Assembly: GCF_032854445.1 (NCBI RefSeq)
Contig: NC_088302.1
Location: forward strand, 56,710,237 to 56,774,236
Direction of reading: 5' to 3'
Length of the DNA stretch: 64,000 nt
Origin: Liolophura sinensis
Taxonomy: Eukaryota > Mollusca > Polyplacophora > Chitonida > Chitonidae
Shown: piece by piece, positions 25,631 through 37,998 of the stretch
How positions within the stretch are numbered: the first letter of the stretch is position 1
Layout of the letters: each line of letters starts with the position of its first letter
Translations under genes and position numbers: made by a program
The notes under the pieces: generated by a model
Seen by the model: only the letters and a program-made list of their open reading frames with translations
Database searches by the model: none
What the model was told of the DNA's origin: nothing

Positions 25631-26835
25631 GTAAGCATTAACGCATAACACCCCTCAAGGCGACGGTAACTTAAAACGTCACTAATAACAGTTATGCGCA
25701 CCAAATGAGCGGCTATGTTAAATCTGTTACACCCGTCGGTTACAGATCTTGTGAATAGTTATGGTATAGGAGAATGAAGAGTTTCGAATTCGTCTTTATT
25801 TAATAGATAAGCATCGAAACAATTAATTTCATTGTATCAACGACCAAGACACGACTTTTCATTGTCACAGGGGTATAATACAGAACAGGGCGTTTAAGTT
25901 TAAAAATCTCATGTTCACAATAATATTAAACTTTAAATGTGCTTGTAACATTTCGAGAATATTTATACAGTTGCATGAACAGAAGATGTCAATGAAAAAT
26001 AAATATTCCAGCGCCATACCAAACCTTCTCAAGGTATGCCGGTTTAACAGTTTTGAATTTATTGATATTTAATCACAAAAGAGTGATAACATATACGTTT
26101 TTCCAAGTTAACGACAGGTGTGGTTATTATTGGGTAAGGCGGGTCGGAAGTTGAAGGTCAGGTGACCATCGTTTCGTGTCTAAAACAAAATGGCCGCCCG
26201 GAGTTAAAACATTGGCGAAAAAGGTCATTGTTTGCACACTTCGCTAGCGACCAGTAATGCCTAGTTGTACAAAATAACGTCACGAAAGCTCTGCAGAAAT
26301 ACTCAGACTCTCTGGAAAGCTGAAAATTATACAAATGCAATGGATACAAGATCGCTGACAGCGATTCCAAAATAGACATTTTCCTATGCAAGAACGCGGG
26401 GAGGACCGTTTTCTTCACCCACGCAGTTTGTTACTAAGGAGATCACGCGGTGTCTAGCTTCCGATCCGTCTTACAGAATACCCGACACCCCGTCTTTATC
26501 GTTTGTTTATACATGTACATGTATATATACAGCCATATATAGACACTTTAAGATGTACCGCCCAATCTACATGAAGGTGGCATGAGGAATAAATTGTTGC
26601 TTACTGTGCAAGCAGATATTGAGAAATCTCATGGTGATAAATATTCCAGCTGGTATATTTAAACGGCGGGACTAAAATTAGCAGCCTCGGTTGCAATCGT
26701 GTTAGGACACATCACGCATATCAGCATTGTAAATCTTGGCCTAAAATGATCAGCTGTTTATTTTTCCTTTGTGATTTATTTGTGATTTTAGAGTAATGTC
26801 TTTGGATTTCTTACACATTGCAACTTCTTTTCCAG
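25631..26835 (+). other. FGF intron 1
   Basis: Bounded by GTAAGC at 25631 and a pyrimidine-rich acceptor TTCTTTTCCAG at 26825-26835. It contains an ATGGCCGCC context at 26190 that opens only a six-codon frame, and a minus-strand 86-residue open frame at 26158-26418 without recognisable features. No gene is called. Confidence 0.85.
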
Positions 26836-26939
26836 CCAACTTTACGTTCACGACGGTGAAAAAGAGGACTGTGGCCATTCGTCAAGTGGACACTGGTTAT
26901 TACCTTTGTATGCACAATACATCGTTAGTATATGCAAAT
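26836..26939 (+). CDS. FGF: Fibroblast growth factor, coding exon 2 (104 bp)
   Basis: Exactly 104 bp, the length of the middle coding exon of most vertebrate FGF genes, with phase 1 entry and phase 0 exit as in the family. It encodes ANFTFTTVKKRTVAIRQVD and TGYYLCMHNTSLVYAN, matching the central trefoil strands (V-I-G-D-G-YL-M pattern; the Y-C-M spelling resembles the FGF8 group, but this is not enough to assign it). Two N-glycosylation sequons are present (NFT, NTS). Acceptor TTTTCCAG/CC, donor AAT/GTAAGT. It joins exon 1 as SDQQY-ANFTF without a frame break. Confidence 0.93.
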
Positions 26940-28010
26940 GTAAGTACCACGTCCAGTTTCCACATTTTCGCTGAGTATGTTGGAAAGTGGATTAAGTATT
27001 AAAGAAATGTACACAGTTTTAATAATGTCTGAGGTATTATTCATCTCTGATTCATCAGCTGTTAGAAATGTCCTCTGTATCCTCTGTATCCTCTGTGCAC
27101 TCTGTGTCCTCTGTATCCTCTGTATCCTCTGTACCCTCTCTATCCTCTGTATCCCCTGTGTCCTCTGTACCCTCTGTGTCCCCCGTGTCCTCTGTACCCT
27201 CTGTGTCCTCTGTATCCTCTGTGTTCTCTGTACTCTCTGTGTCCTCTGTACCCTCTGTGTCCTCTGTATCCTCTATGTCCTCTGTAATCTCTGTACCCTC
27301 TGTATCCTCTGTACCCTCTGTGTCCTCTGTATCCTCTATGTCCTCTGTAATCTCTGTACCCTCTGTACTCTCTGTACCCTCTGTATCCTCTGTACCCTCT
27401 GTGTCCTCTGTACCCTCTGTGTCCTCTGTACCCTCTCTATCCTCTGTGTCCTCTGTACCCTCTGTGTCCTCTGTATCCTCTGTATCGTCTATGTCCTCTG
27501 TACCCTCTGTATCCTCTGTACCCTCTGTGTCCTCTGTACCCTCTGTGTCCTCTGTACCCTCTCTATCCTCTGTGTCCTCTGAATTGTCGCTTTTAATCAA
27601 GTCAATTTAATAAATTTTTATTCATCGACATTTTTCTATCAATCAGATGGATATGAATGTTAGTAAATATTTATATGGTAGTGTCTGTGATGAGAACGAA
27701 AGTTTTTTTTTATTTGTATGAGTATATTCAACTAACAATACAAAAGACTACAGCATAGAGCCTTTATCAGTGCCAGTTCACACCTATGGTTTAATCTCGT
27801 GTACCAAATGTTGCAAAGTCGATTGTCATGTCCAAGGACTGCAGCTTTTTATTTCCCAAGCAAATTTTAAGAAAAAAAACTTATTACTGCAACAACGTCA
27901 ATATAATCAAATGCTGATTATTAATTTTTTACTGTTGATGGAGCTACTAGAATAACACTGATTACTTTTTTTTTCATTATTGCTTATGCTACCATTGTTC
28001 TTCTTGTCAG
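26940..28010 (+). other. FGF intron 2
   Basis: Bounded by GTAAGT at 26940 and TTCTTCTTGTCAG at 27998-28010. About half of it is the 9-bp pyrimidine-rich array at 27063-27582. No other feature seen. Confidence 0.88.
27063..27582 (+). repeat. 9-bp pyrimidine-rich minisatellite in FGF intron 2
   Basis: About 58 copies of a 9-bp unit near CCTCTGTRT with substitutions but almost no length changes. The plus (transcribed-sense) strand is pyrimidine-rich. All frames on both strands are open through it (Ser-Val-Ser, Leu-Cys, Thr-Glu-Asp repeats) because the unit is three codons without a stop; these are not proteins. It is not part of the FGF coding sequence, since both flanking exons join in phase without it. 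Confidence 0.95.
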
Positions 28011-28635
28011 AAAAAATTTTCCGAGCGTGATTGCGAATGGGTGGAGGTAATGCTGCACAACTGGTATAACGCGTATCAGCACAAACACCACAGGAGGCGA
28101 AGGGACAGAAGCAAGAATGTGAAGCGGAAGCGTTTTTTTTCTAGCGTTTAATCCAGATGGTACAATGAGTCGTGGTGACTCCTCTAGAAAGACGCAGAAA
28201 AACACTCAGTTCCTCAGAGGACGAAATTTTGTCACCACTCGGGCTCCTGTACTGCCTTCCTTCCCCATTGTTCGTGTTACTCCTGCAGTCACTGACAAGC
28301 CAACTATTTCTTCCACCACGCGGCGAAGACCGCTAAAGCTCGGTTGTAAAGGGCTAAAAACCAAATACTGTCAGAGAATGAGACGTATGAGAAAAACAGG
28401 CAAACGCCTAAGACATGCCAAAAGACATCGGAGGTGCAAGCCAAGGCGGCTCTCCTATAATATACAGACAATAAGGGACAGCAGAAAGCTTCGGCGTCTT
28501 GAGAGACGCTGTGAAAGGATTCGACGCAAACGTCGGGAAAGGAGGCGTCAGAAACGGCTGCGCCTTGCCAACAGCGAGAGGCAAAGGACTTCTTTGTTAA
28601 CACATTTAACCACACGCATTCCCCATCGGACATAG
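28011..28635 (+). CDS. FGF: Fibroblast growth factor, last coding exon, with frame break
   Basis: Read from the splice acceptor in phase 0 it gives KKFSERDCEWVEVMLHNWYN, matching the FGF C-E--NWYN-Y region, then a basic stretch HHRRRRDRSKNVKRKRFF, and stops at TAA 28149-28151 (46 codons, total 167 residues). The missing FGF end (LAFNPDGTMSRG, then RKTQKNTQFL, equivalent to the family's L-KDGTPR-G--T---QK-T-FLP) lies in the next frame. The shift falls in a run of eight T (28133-28140); with seven T the frame continues to TAG 28633-28635, total about 328 residues. The core would end near residue 189. The remaining 139 residues are very rich in Arg and Lys with several dibasic sites. A sequence error, a real allele, or slippage could each explain it. 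Both sides of the break look protein-coding. Confidence 0.88.
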
Positions 28636-28908
28636 TGGACGATGTCTAAATGTCTGGTGTTTTGTGAGCAGTGTGCTTCCGTTCCTTCAGGACATACTAT
28701 GTGAGTGTAAAGGTATATATATGTATGTATTTATACATAAATATGTATGTATTTATACATCGCTGTCATGTACAACTGCCGGCACAGATCTGGAATTTAT
28801 CCCACAGTCCGGCACCTAATGTGTTAGGACGACACTATACTGCGGTATTCAAGGACAAGACCAAAAACAGGACCGTACTTGAAATTGTACTGTACAACAA
28901 TGCCTATA

Positions 28909-28943
28909 TTTATTTGTTTATTATTTTATTTATTAATTTATTT
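28909..28943 (+). promoter_or_regulatory. AU-rich element in the probable FGF 3' UTR
   Basis: A cluster of ATTTA pentamers including TTATTTATT (28926-28934), a perfect copy of the nonamer that marks unstable cytokine and growth-factor mRNAs. It lies about 290 nt after the long-form stop. Role inferred from motif and position. Confidence 0.45.
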
Positions 28944-29313
28944 CGCTGCCATGGATTATATATAATAACTGACCGCTGATTTGGAGACTGACGCTATGGC
29001 ATCCCTTCTGGGGACGTCTTACGGTTGTTACTCAGTGTTTGGTGAAAGCTTCCTATTCTGTAACATGCATGCTCACCACCTAATCCTGCTAGGCAGAGAC
29101 ATTTGCCTGAACACGTCTGTTACGCCACCAACTAACTAATATCTAGCCTACATACTGAGATTATAGAGCAATATAATCTGATCTTCGCGCATAGTCAGTT
29201 TTCTGCATAGCAGATTTTGAAGCAAGCGCTGCCGACAGACTTGTGCTGAAGGTGTCCTTCAAGTGGACAAGATGCACGTGTGTGTTATATGGTAGTGTAT
29301 AATTCAGTCTGTT

Positions 29314-29319
29314 AATAAA
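29314..29319 (+). terminator. Candidate FGF polyadenylation signal
   Basis: First AATAAA downstream of the FGF coding sequence, followed within 15-25 bases by a TG-rich stretch (TAATGTGGT). It would give a 3' UTR of roughly 700 nt. Confidence 0.4.
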
Positions 29320-31075
29320 AGCGGACATAATGTGGTAAGCCCGAGAACTACCAGACACTGACACACCTTCACGTGATCTAACTAGGCCGGTGTGGGAAAT
29401 AGGCCCAGTGTGAGAAGCCCACGTGCTGTTGGACAAACTATTCATTCAGTATTATTCCAATAGAAGCAAGCTCTTGGCACCTACGGTTTCTGGTTGGCAG
29501 TTTTTGACTCTCATTCCGTATTATGTATACGTCTTATAGTATCTTCAGAATTACCCAACAGTTTGCGTATAACTCTTCCATATGCGTACGTTTATGGGGT
29601 GATTGAGTGCAAATACTTAAATTATTTAATACGCTTTAAGTCTCTGTTTTTTGTGATATAACTGTTTCTGGCGCGTCTGTCTTCATATGCCCACCTGTGT
29701 AGTAACAACATGAGTGTAACGTTATAGACTTCGTTCCCAACCTTTTACAAGTGCAATACGACTATCACAGTGTTACCATTGTTTGAGATGAAGCCCCGCC
29801 CATCTGCATGCTAGGCTTTGTCAATGCCATACCTCTATTATTACACACCACCATAGGATGAATTTTTCTGTTTTAAATTTAATGTAACGAGAAGTGCATG
29901 CTGATTGTGTTCTTTGCGCACAGTGTATCGCATTATCAACGTCATTGATGCTATGTGGTGCTTGGGAATTTTACACATGGGCGAAAGCTTCCATGTTTTC
30001 TATCAGTGCTTTGTTGCCGCCTCGATAATTGGGGTCCATGTTGTATCGTGCGGTTATATGGGTTAGCGTCTTTTTATCATTTAGACTATTACAACGACTT
30101 CTGGCAAGTCAGACTAGACTGTTCACAAATTCCCACTGCATACAGTGTCAGGTTGTAGGAGTCTTGGATACAGGGACAGTGACCGTTATTAAGACAATAA
30201 ACGTTATACACCTCATCTGAACTACGTCAATGCAATTATTTATATGGATGTTTTAAAGAAGATACTATTGCGTATTCCCGTCCATGTCGCCCTCTTGGCC
30301 TGGACACCATGAACCCGCTCTAAAACGCTGTCGCAACGATACGTCACGCGCGCGTATACCATGGGGACGGTTGTCATGGACATTACGGCAGGCGCAAGGT
30401 ACGACTGGTTCGTAAAACGGGTCTCATGTAATTTTACATGCAACGTAACTATGGAATGCGTTCATATAGTTGTATTTAGATTATACTTCTAGAGCTGCAA
30501 GGTATACAATTGTCAAAGTGAAATATATGTCTGTATGTCCCTGTGAAAAATAGCTGTATATCTAATTAAAACACCTTATGAAAGATAATGTATTAAGAAA
30601 GCATTAGAATATCAGCCCACGAAATATTTATGATTCATACAGTCTATCAGTCGCTCAAATCTTGTATGTGCCATTTTGTACAGAAAGTATATATAACTTT
30701 TGGGTCTATTGTTTGTGAAGCTAAATCAGGCGCCCGGTTCCGACAGAGTTTCCTCACTACGTCCAGGGGAGAGTAACAGTGAATTAGAGGTTGTCTAAGG
30801 GTTTGGGACCCGCCTTCGTTTGAAGGATATACCCCTGGAAGCTCTCCAGATTTCGTATCACTATAGACAATGGCGAGCATTACCTCTGGGGTAACAGAGG
30901 ATAACTGGGAATAAATAGCCTATTTGTCTGGGAAAATAGCCGTAGTACAGGCATAACACTTCCTTGTGACTGGCTGGAAGCCGGGGTGATTACCGCGCCG
31001 CGTTTCCCCCAGCCTCTCCACTGTTTAACGCCCGTTCCCACAGTGCTGGAAATCTATCGCCCTCGCCTTTGTCAG

Positions 31076-31216
31076 ACAAAAGCGTTAGCTCTAAGATAAT
31101 TGAAGATCCATGCGAAGTTCATCCCAATCCCCCAGTTCACTCCGATGCCTCAATCTGGAGGATCTCTGTAAATCCACGCTTTGTGCAAGAGCCTATACAA
31201 GTGGGCCAGATACCAG
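31076..31216 (+). other. Possible unrecognised exon, phase 1-1
   Basis: A 141-bp open segment lies between a good acceptor (CTCGCCTTTGTCAG) and a donor-like CCAG/GTAGAC. It would read KSVSSKIIEDPCEVHPNPPV and so on, with balanced composition and both ends in phase 1, as in many extracellular-domain exons. No family is recognised and no partner exon was found, so chance is the default explanation. Confidence 0.2.
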
Positions 31217-33786
31217 GTAGACATAACAAATATATCAATGTGTGTTACATGTAGCTACAATCCCCTCCCCCCTCATCTCCCACACAACGTGTCATTAGGG
31301 CTAGCATATAACGATAAACTGATAATCAACACATATACATCCACTTTTGGTGGCATTTAAGTCATGTGTGCTTTTTTTGTGGAATCGAATCTTAAGGGGT
31401 TTAAAGTGCTGATTTATGGATGTGTTATTTTTCTATATAGAAATGACACTTAATGCTACAAAGCAAGTATGAAGCTAATCTTCGTACAGAGATTGAATTA
31501 TTGTGAGTTTTGTCTTTCACTCAGGCGTTGGTATAGTGGCTTGCGTTCAGCAATGGCCAAGTGAGAATATGGTCACATTTCTATCTGTATTAGACATATA
31601 TGCTAAAGGAAAATTAAATAGTATGCATTAGCGGTTCGGCTCTGTATTATGAAACAAGACATGAGCGTATGTGATGAAGAACTGCGTGTACATAGAAGTC
31701 ATACCAAATGTTTATTGTACATACAGCCTTTGGTGAAAATGAGCCTTATATTTGTTGATTTATGATAAAAAATGTATAAATAAAATCATATTCTTTTAAA
31801 TTGGGCTTGCACTTGCTTTATGTCAGCTACAGTACTCGTGATATCCTGCCGATGCAGCTGTGTAAAATATATATAGATATTTCTGTTTGTTTTTAGCATG
31901 GCTACTGCGGCCATTATACCCACAAACCTACAAGCTAGACATGCTTGAAAGTACCAAGCTAAAATCATTTTGAACACCAGATATTCACCATTCTCCACCA
32001 ATTTACAACTTGTCTGCGCATAAAACAGTCCTTCTCCCCCCCCCCCCCCACACACACACACAAATATATTTTTAAATATACAATTCTTTACTCCAAATGA
32101 TCGAGTAGTAGTAAATGGTGTACCCGTTGGGTGTTGTGTGGACGCGTTACAAGTGTATATCTATACCTACAGTCTTAGCGATCACGTAAACCTACAGCAA
32201 ACTGGTATACGGAATCTAAGCTACACGCGTAACCTGCTAACAGTAGGATAGAAGATAAGCTGCTCAGCTTCACCATACGCATTGGCAAAGGATACAGTAC
32301 CTGTCATAGCACAGACTAAAACCCGAATCCGATCTCAAAGAGATGGTAACGACACATGGTTAAACAAACACGAGTCAACCCATTTGGTTAACACACCTCG
32401 GGGAACCTGTCTTGGTTCGCCTCCCCCCTCGCTCCACCAGCCAGCTTGCGTTTTTCCTCAGGGATGCAGCGCCCAGTCAGACTATTGGGATGATAACTAT
32501 TATCTGGGGTAGCACAGAACGATGTATAGGTAAGACGCTAAGCAGATGAGAAGCCCTCGTTAACGGGGATGCGAGAGTCTGTACGCTAGGTGAAAACCGC
32601 AGGGCGCGTCTTTTTGCTGCACAACCATATCAGTGTGGAAATGGTGTATGGGAATTTTTTTTATTGCATTGCATGATTCTCCGGTTAGATTTTATTCCAT
32701 CAGAAACTCAGAATGCCTGACGTTTGGGCTCTGGATACATGGAAGTGTCTTAAGTTTTTATATACGTAAACGAAAGCAAACGTCTGTCTGTATTCGCTGG
32801 CGATTTCCCTGCTGTACTGTGGCATGCCCTTATGATAGGACAATGACCAGTCAGTTAATGATGTTGGGACTGACACTCAAAAGCGATGCTGAAACTGTTA
32901 TACTCCCAACTGATATCTGCATGTATACGCCAGAATGGCATTAGCCCGCGGGGACAATGTATTGGAAATATGAACCTGTATGGAACATATGCACAGACAA
33001 TGTATTCAGAGCTTGTTTATTTTATCTATTCTGCTGCTCGTCTCGAGGCTTCGAACCGGCGATAGATTACAAAGAAACAACTTTTACCAGAACAACAATG
33101 GGGGCCATGGAATGGGCGAACACTTCGCCCACTCGCACATGTCTCACCCGTAGCTGCTTAGCCCTGTATATTTTGCCAAGATGCGACCAACGCCATTTAA
33201 TTCGGTTCATTTGAGTGCGGTATAGTAGCTGGCCCCGCCAGATTCATGTGGTGATTCTATGAGATGTGTAGACCTGATCAGCACCTTTCCACTCGCAGTT
33301 TGGTTCCAATAAGCGTTTTGGTTAAGGTAGCCGGGTCAGGCCGTGATACGAGCTGACCCCTTCTGCTCTCTTCTTCTCCCCTTACTACTGGCATGCCAAC
33401 TAGGGACTTTGTGCTCACAAAATGACAAATAAAACGCGGGAATGAAATTCTCTCTTATAAACTTTCTCTTTCAACAAGGATTCAACACCACGGATTGATT
33501 TGAGCTGGCCGTCGAGGAAGGAATTCGCCGGCAGATGTGTATGAGGCCTGGAGGCTGACGACTACCCACCACAACAGCTGATCACAGGAACTACACTCCA
33601 ATTCCACACATTTATCTCTGTCATCGTTTACCCTGCCTTCGTGGTTAGCGGAGAGCCTCGGTAAATTTACCTAATTACCGAAATCTGAGCATCCAAACTG
33701 ACTTGCAATCGTCTGCGCTCCGATCTCTTGGCGTGATACATAACAACTCCATCCTTAATGACTAGTGCCTCAATGGTAACCAGTGC

Positions 33787-33787
<1 letters not shown>

Positions 33788-33847
<60 letters not shown>
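33788..33847. repeat. Compound (TG)n(TA)n microsatellite
   Basis: About 15 TG dinucleotides run directly into about 15 TA dinucleotides. Confidence 0.97.
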
Positions 33848-33850
<3 letters not shown>

Positions 33851-35925
33851 GCCATTTAATAAAGTGCACCTTCTTATCCAGATTTTTAAAATATATTCAC
33901 CAGGAGGTTTCTAAACTTTGAAATAGAAACAGATTTGTCAGAAAATGAAATCCATTAATTATCTGTTTTTATAAAAACAGGAAACGAAGAACATCCGTTT
34001 TGGTTATGAACATATCCATTTAATAAAAGTTATAATAAAAAACACACACTTGGGTCTTTAAATAGTCGGAAGAGATTATATGGTTTTGGATTATAGAGTA
34101 GTGTAGCTAAAATCCCTCACCACTACAGGCTGATTGAATCTATCAGGGCAATCAGCTGTAGTAATCCCAGATGTATGTATATGTAAACGGTTAAGCCGTG
34201 TTAAAACCACTTTGTCCCTGCCTTGGCTTGTACTCAGGTAGACATTCAACTCAGTTCACCCAACCCTTTGTACGTCGCTCAGCTGTTTCAGACACTTAGT
34301 ATTCTTGATACGGTATCTATGGGTGAGAGTATAACTGCCATTGTAGCCTTTAAAACTTGGTTCGGTGCAAGCCCCACACGGTGTAAGCTGGATATAAGAT
34401 TAGTACCGGCTTGGAGGTACTCCGTTCTATACAAAAACTAGACCACGGCAGAAGAAAAGCGTTTTAAATCGAGCGTCTCCTGCGAGCCCAAACAGGCCCG
34501 GCTTTTGGTTTCTCTCCCCCTTTTTTTACACAATGCCTTCATTCAGTTTCAGGTTTCTCCGGGCAATAAGCGAGTTAAAAACTGAACTTTGTCATTTTAA
34601 CTGCGCTGTCCCGGTGTATAGGTGACTTTTGCACGCGGCCTTGGTACAGTAAATAGTGTGTCACACGACCAGTGTGTGTGGATGGATACAGGTTGATCTG
34701 GATCACGACTATTGTACTGATGCTATTAATCAAAGCTGTAACGATACATCTGTACTGCAACACCCACGGCTGGCCCCTCTTACTTTAGTGAGCCTTTGTG
34801 TGACCCGCTATTGTAATACAAACACGTAATTCCTCCCCGCGGATATAATCCTCTCTACGTAGTCTCCAATGATTGTCCCAATTTGCGGCGGAGTGTCATT
34901 AAATCCGTTCACATATTACTGGGCAAACAAAACAGGCCAATTACCCAGCTCTGGCCCTTGTACTACACAGGAGAAGGTTCGCTGTAATTCTGACGTCTGT
35001 TACGTCATTACTGGTCATGGGACACATAGGCTGGGAAATGGCTTCTCTTTATAACTTTCGGGAAAATGGGTGAAAAAACCCAGTCATTATCTTATTAATA
35101 ACTCGTGACAAATTGAAGAGTTTTGATCGCATCTACACAACAGACACGTGACTCGATCCTCACTTCGGTGTAACTATCATTGCCACTTGTTATATAACAA
35201 CAAGAAGAAAGGTGAAAATGCAAATACGTTACCTAGTAAACAAATACCCAGGTACCAAAGTATCCCGCATATAGCATGGAGGCCTACATATCTCGCCCGC
35301 TAATATTTGTTCGTGTGTTCTGTGGCGTTTCAAATAATGCCCAATCAAGTTTTACAGAAAAAAGCGTATCAAAGCTATTCCATCAAACGCTTTCACCCTA
35401 AACTTCTTACATTTTACAATGAGTTAAATTCGCGTGAAAGAAAACATAGTGTCAAGGATGTTTTACTCTCTGCTTACTAACTGTGTTTAATTCCGCTCAC
35501 GCCGTCTCTTCATCGTGTTGAGTATGCTCGCCACGCCGAATACATTGTTATCAAAGCACAACTGAGACAACTAGTTTTATTAGCGAAATCTTAGAAACTC
35601 GCAGAGTACACGATTTGAATACTGATTTAATTCATTTACCAATAACATCACTTGCTAACCAGCATAAATGAAAACTCTTGACTGCTTCTCTTAAATTCTT
35701 AAATCTTGGTTATTTGTGTTGAACGTTAAGTTGGAAATTTCTCTTGTGATGATTGATTCGAAACGTCGGTTTTGGTTGCCGGCTAGTATACGAAAGTCTG
35801 TTTTGACGGGATGATTTCTATTTCTAATCGTAATAAAGGGCCTGTCTTTCAGTCGCAAGACGAATTAACTGCCCTACCCCCCTCCCCACCTCCCAAAAAT
35901 ATCTTCGTTACGCTAGCAGTATATA

Positions 35926-36678
35926 GAGAAAGCAATCTTGGTACACCTTTGCCTGCCTTACATCACAGCGAGAAAGCAATCTTGATACACCTTTGCCTGC
36001 CTTACATCATAACAAGAAAGCAATCTTGGTACACCTTTCCCTGACTTATATCATAACGAGAGAGCAATCTTGGTACACCTTTGCCTGCCTTACATCATAA
36101 CAAGAAAGCAATCTTGATACACCTTTGCCTGACTTACATCAAAACGAGAAAGCAATCTTGGTACACCTTTGCCTGCCTTACATCATAACGAGAAAGCAAT
36201 CTTGGTACACCTTTGCCTGACACACATCATAACGAGAAAGCAATCTTGGTACACCTTTGCTTGCCTTACATCATAACGAGAAAGCAATCTTGATACACCT
36301 TTGCTTGCCTTACATCATAACGAGAAAGCAATCTTGATACACCTTTGCCTGCCTTACATCATAACGAGAAAGCAATCTTGGTACATCTGCTTCTAGCTCA
36401 CAACATAAGGAGAAAGCAATCTTGATACATCTTTGTTGGCTTACAACATAAGAAGCAAATTTTTTAAATCTTTGATGGTTTACAAAATAAGAACCAATCT
36501 TTGTAAATCTTCGATGGCTTACAACATAAGAAGCAATCTTGACAATCCCTGTCTTGTTCACAACACAAGGAAGAAAGCAATGACGTCTTCGCCTGGCTCG
36601 CAACATAAAGAGAAAGTAATCTTGGTACATCTTCCTCTAGTTCGCAACATAAAGAGAAAGTAATCTTGGTGCACCTTC
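35926..36678. repeat. 44-bp minisatellite, about 17 copies
   Basis: Unit near GAGAAAGCAATCTTGGTACA followed by CCTTTGCCTGCCTTACATCATAAC. The first ten copies are regular at 44 bp; those after about 36390 are strongly diverged with length changes. The frames open on the minus strand come from the repeat (Cys-Cys-Glu-Leu motifs) and are not a gene. Confidence 0.93.
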
Positions 36679-37865
36679 GTTTGGCGTGCACACGCACAGA
36701 AATGTTCAAACATACATCAAGTGGAAAGGAATGTTTGAGGAGGACTGATAAGACCCATCTCATTTATCACGATCTTATCTCTATTGCATTAAAGACACAA
36801 AGAGGCTTTCAGTATAAGCTTTGCGAGGAATAATCTCAACGAATGCGTATTTTGAAGAAATAAATTACCGATGTATTTGAATTTTTGAAAGAAAGTAAAG
36901 AACAACAAAGCCTTTTTACCATCTCAAATGCACAGCTGAAAGATCTTTGGACCGATTTAAAATTTCCGCATAGCATACAAAAATAAAATTAATGCTTACA
37001 AAAAATGATAAATAAAACAGTAATTAAGGTAAATGGAACATTTTAAAACGAAAAAAGTATTGCACACTAACACTGATACTGACATAGTCATAATGTCACT
37101 AGATTTCCGGAAAACAGAATGGCATGTTCCCTTAATTTAATGCCTGTTATGTTTCGTCAGCGTTGCTAATTATGAGTTTTATATTCTTAACTTTGTGGTA
37201 AATGTCCATGTATAAGAGCCCTATCCGATTCAATCGCTACGTGTGTCGCACTTTTCGAAGCCCTTTAGCTGTAGCTTTACGTTGGGAGGTTTGTCAGGTA
37301 GCTGGCAAAGGGCACTGGTTTTCTCTGACCTGTACAAAGTTTCCTTCTCTCGTACACTTAACCGTCGTCATTCAAGCAAGTGAAGCATTCTGTAATACGG
37401 CCCCACACTCCAATCAAATAAATCCTTCACTAATATCGAAGTTTTAATTCATTTATGTACCTGTATATTTATTTGTGTATTTACTTATAATTTAGTTAAT
37501 TATTTCTTGATTTACTTTTATTTTGTTCAAAGGATGTCAAAATACAAATGTAAATAAACGTCGTCATTAAAGAACCATGGGAACTGCATGAAATATATAT
37601 GTTCTCATCTTGTAAAATAGTTTAAACTGAGAAAAATGCGGTTAAATCTTTAGACTGTATAAGGTGAAATAAATTGGCCATATTTTTGATAAAATGTCTT
37701 CAGAATTTTATATTTTTAATTATAACATGTAAAATTACACGAATAGATTTGACAAAAACCTAACTTGGCCAAAACATGCCTTCACAATAGCTTCATTATG
37801 TACCAAAGTAAGACACATAAAAAGTCCAAGTTATCACCTGGTAATATCTAACTCTGCTTTTCAGG

Positions 37866-37998
<133 letters not shown>

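Larger units (their letters stand above)
28636..29319 (+). other. Probable FGF 3' UTR
   Basis: Runs from the long-form stop to the first AATAAA. It contains a direct duplication of a 20-base TATGTATGTATTTATACAT-like segment at about 28710-28762 and an AU-rich element near 28909-28943. No coding feature seen. Confidence 0.5.
29320..35925. other. Non-coding interval downstream of FGF
   Basis: No gene recognised over 6.6 kb. CpG is common (25 in 34801-35400 by hand count). It holds a run of 14 C followed by CA repeats (32036-32063) and a TG/TA compound microsatellite (33788-33847). One splice-flanked open segment at 31076-31216 is listed separately with low confidence. Confidence 0.6.

Noticed and set aside
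26977-27610. Open frames of 180-201 residues on both strands
   Set aside because: They are the 9-bp array of FGF intron 2 read in frame; the exons on both sides splice in phase without them.
28047-28144. Small intron GTAATG...TTTTTTTTCTAG inside FGF exon 3 to explain the frame break
   Set aside because: It would remove the conserved NWYN region and still leave the wrong frame (a stop follows within about ten codons).
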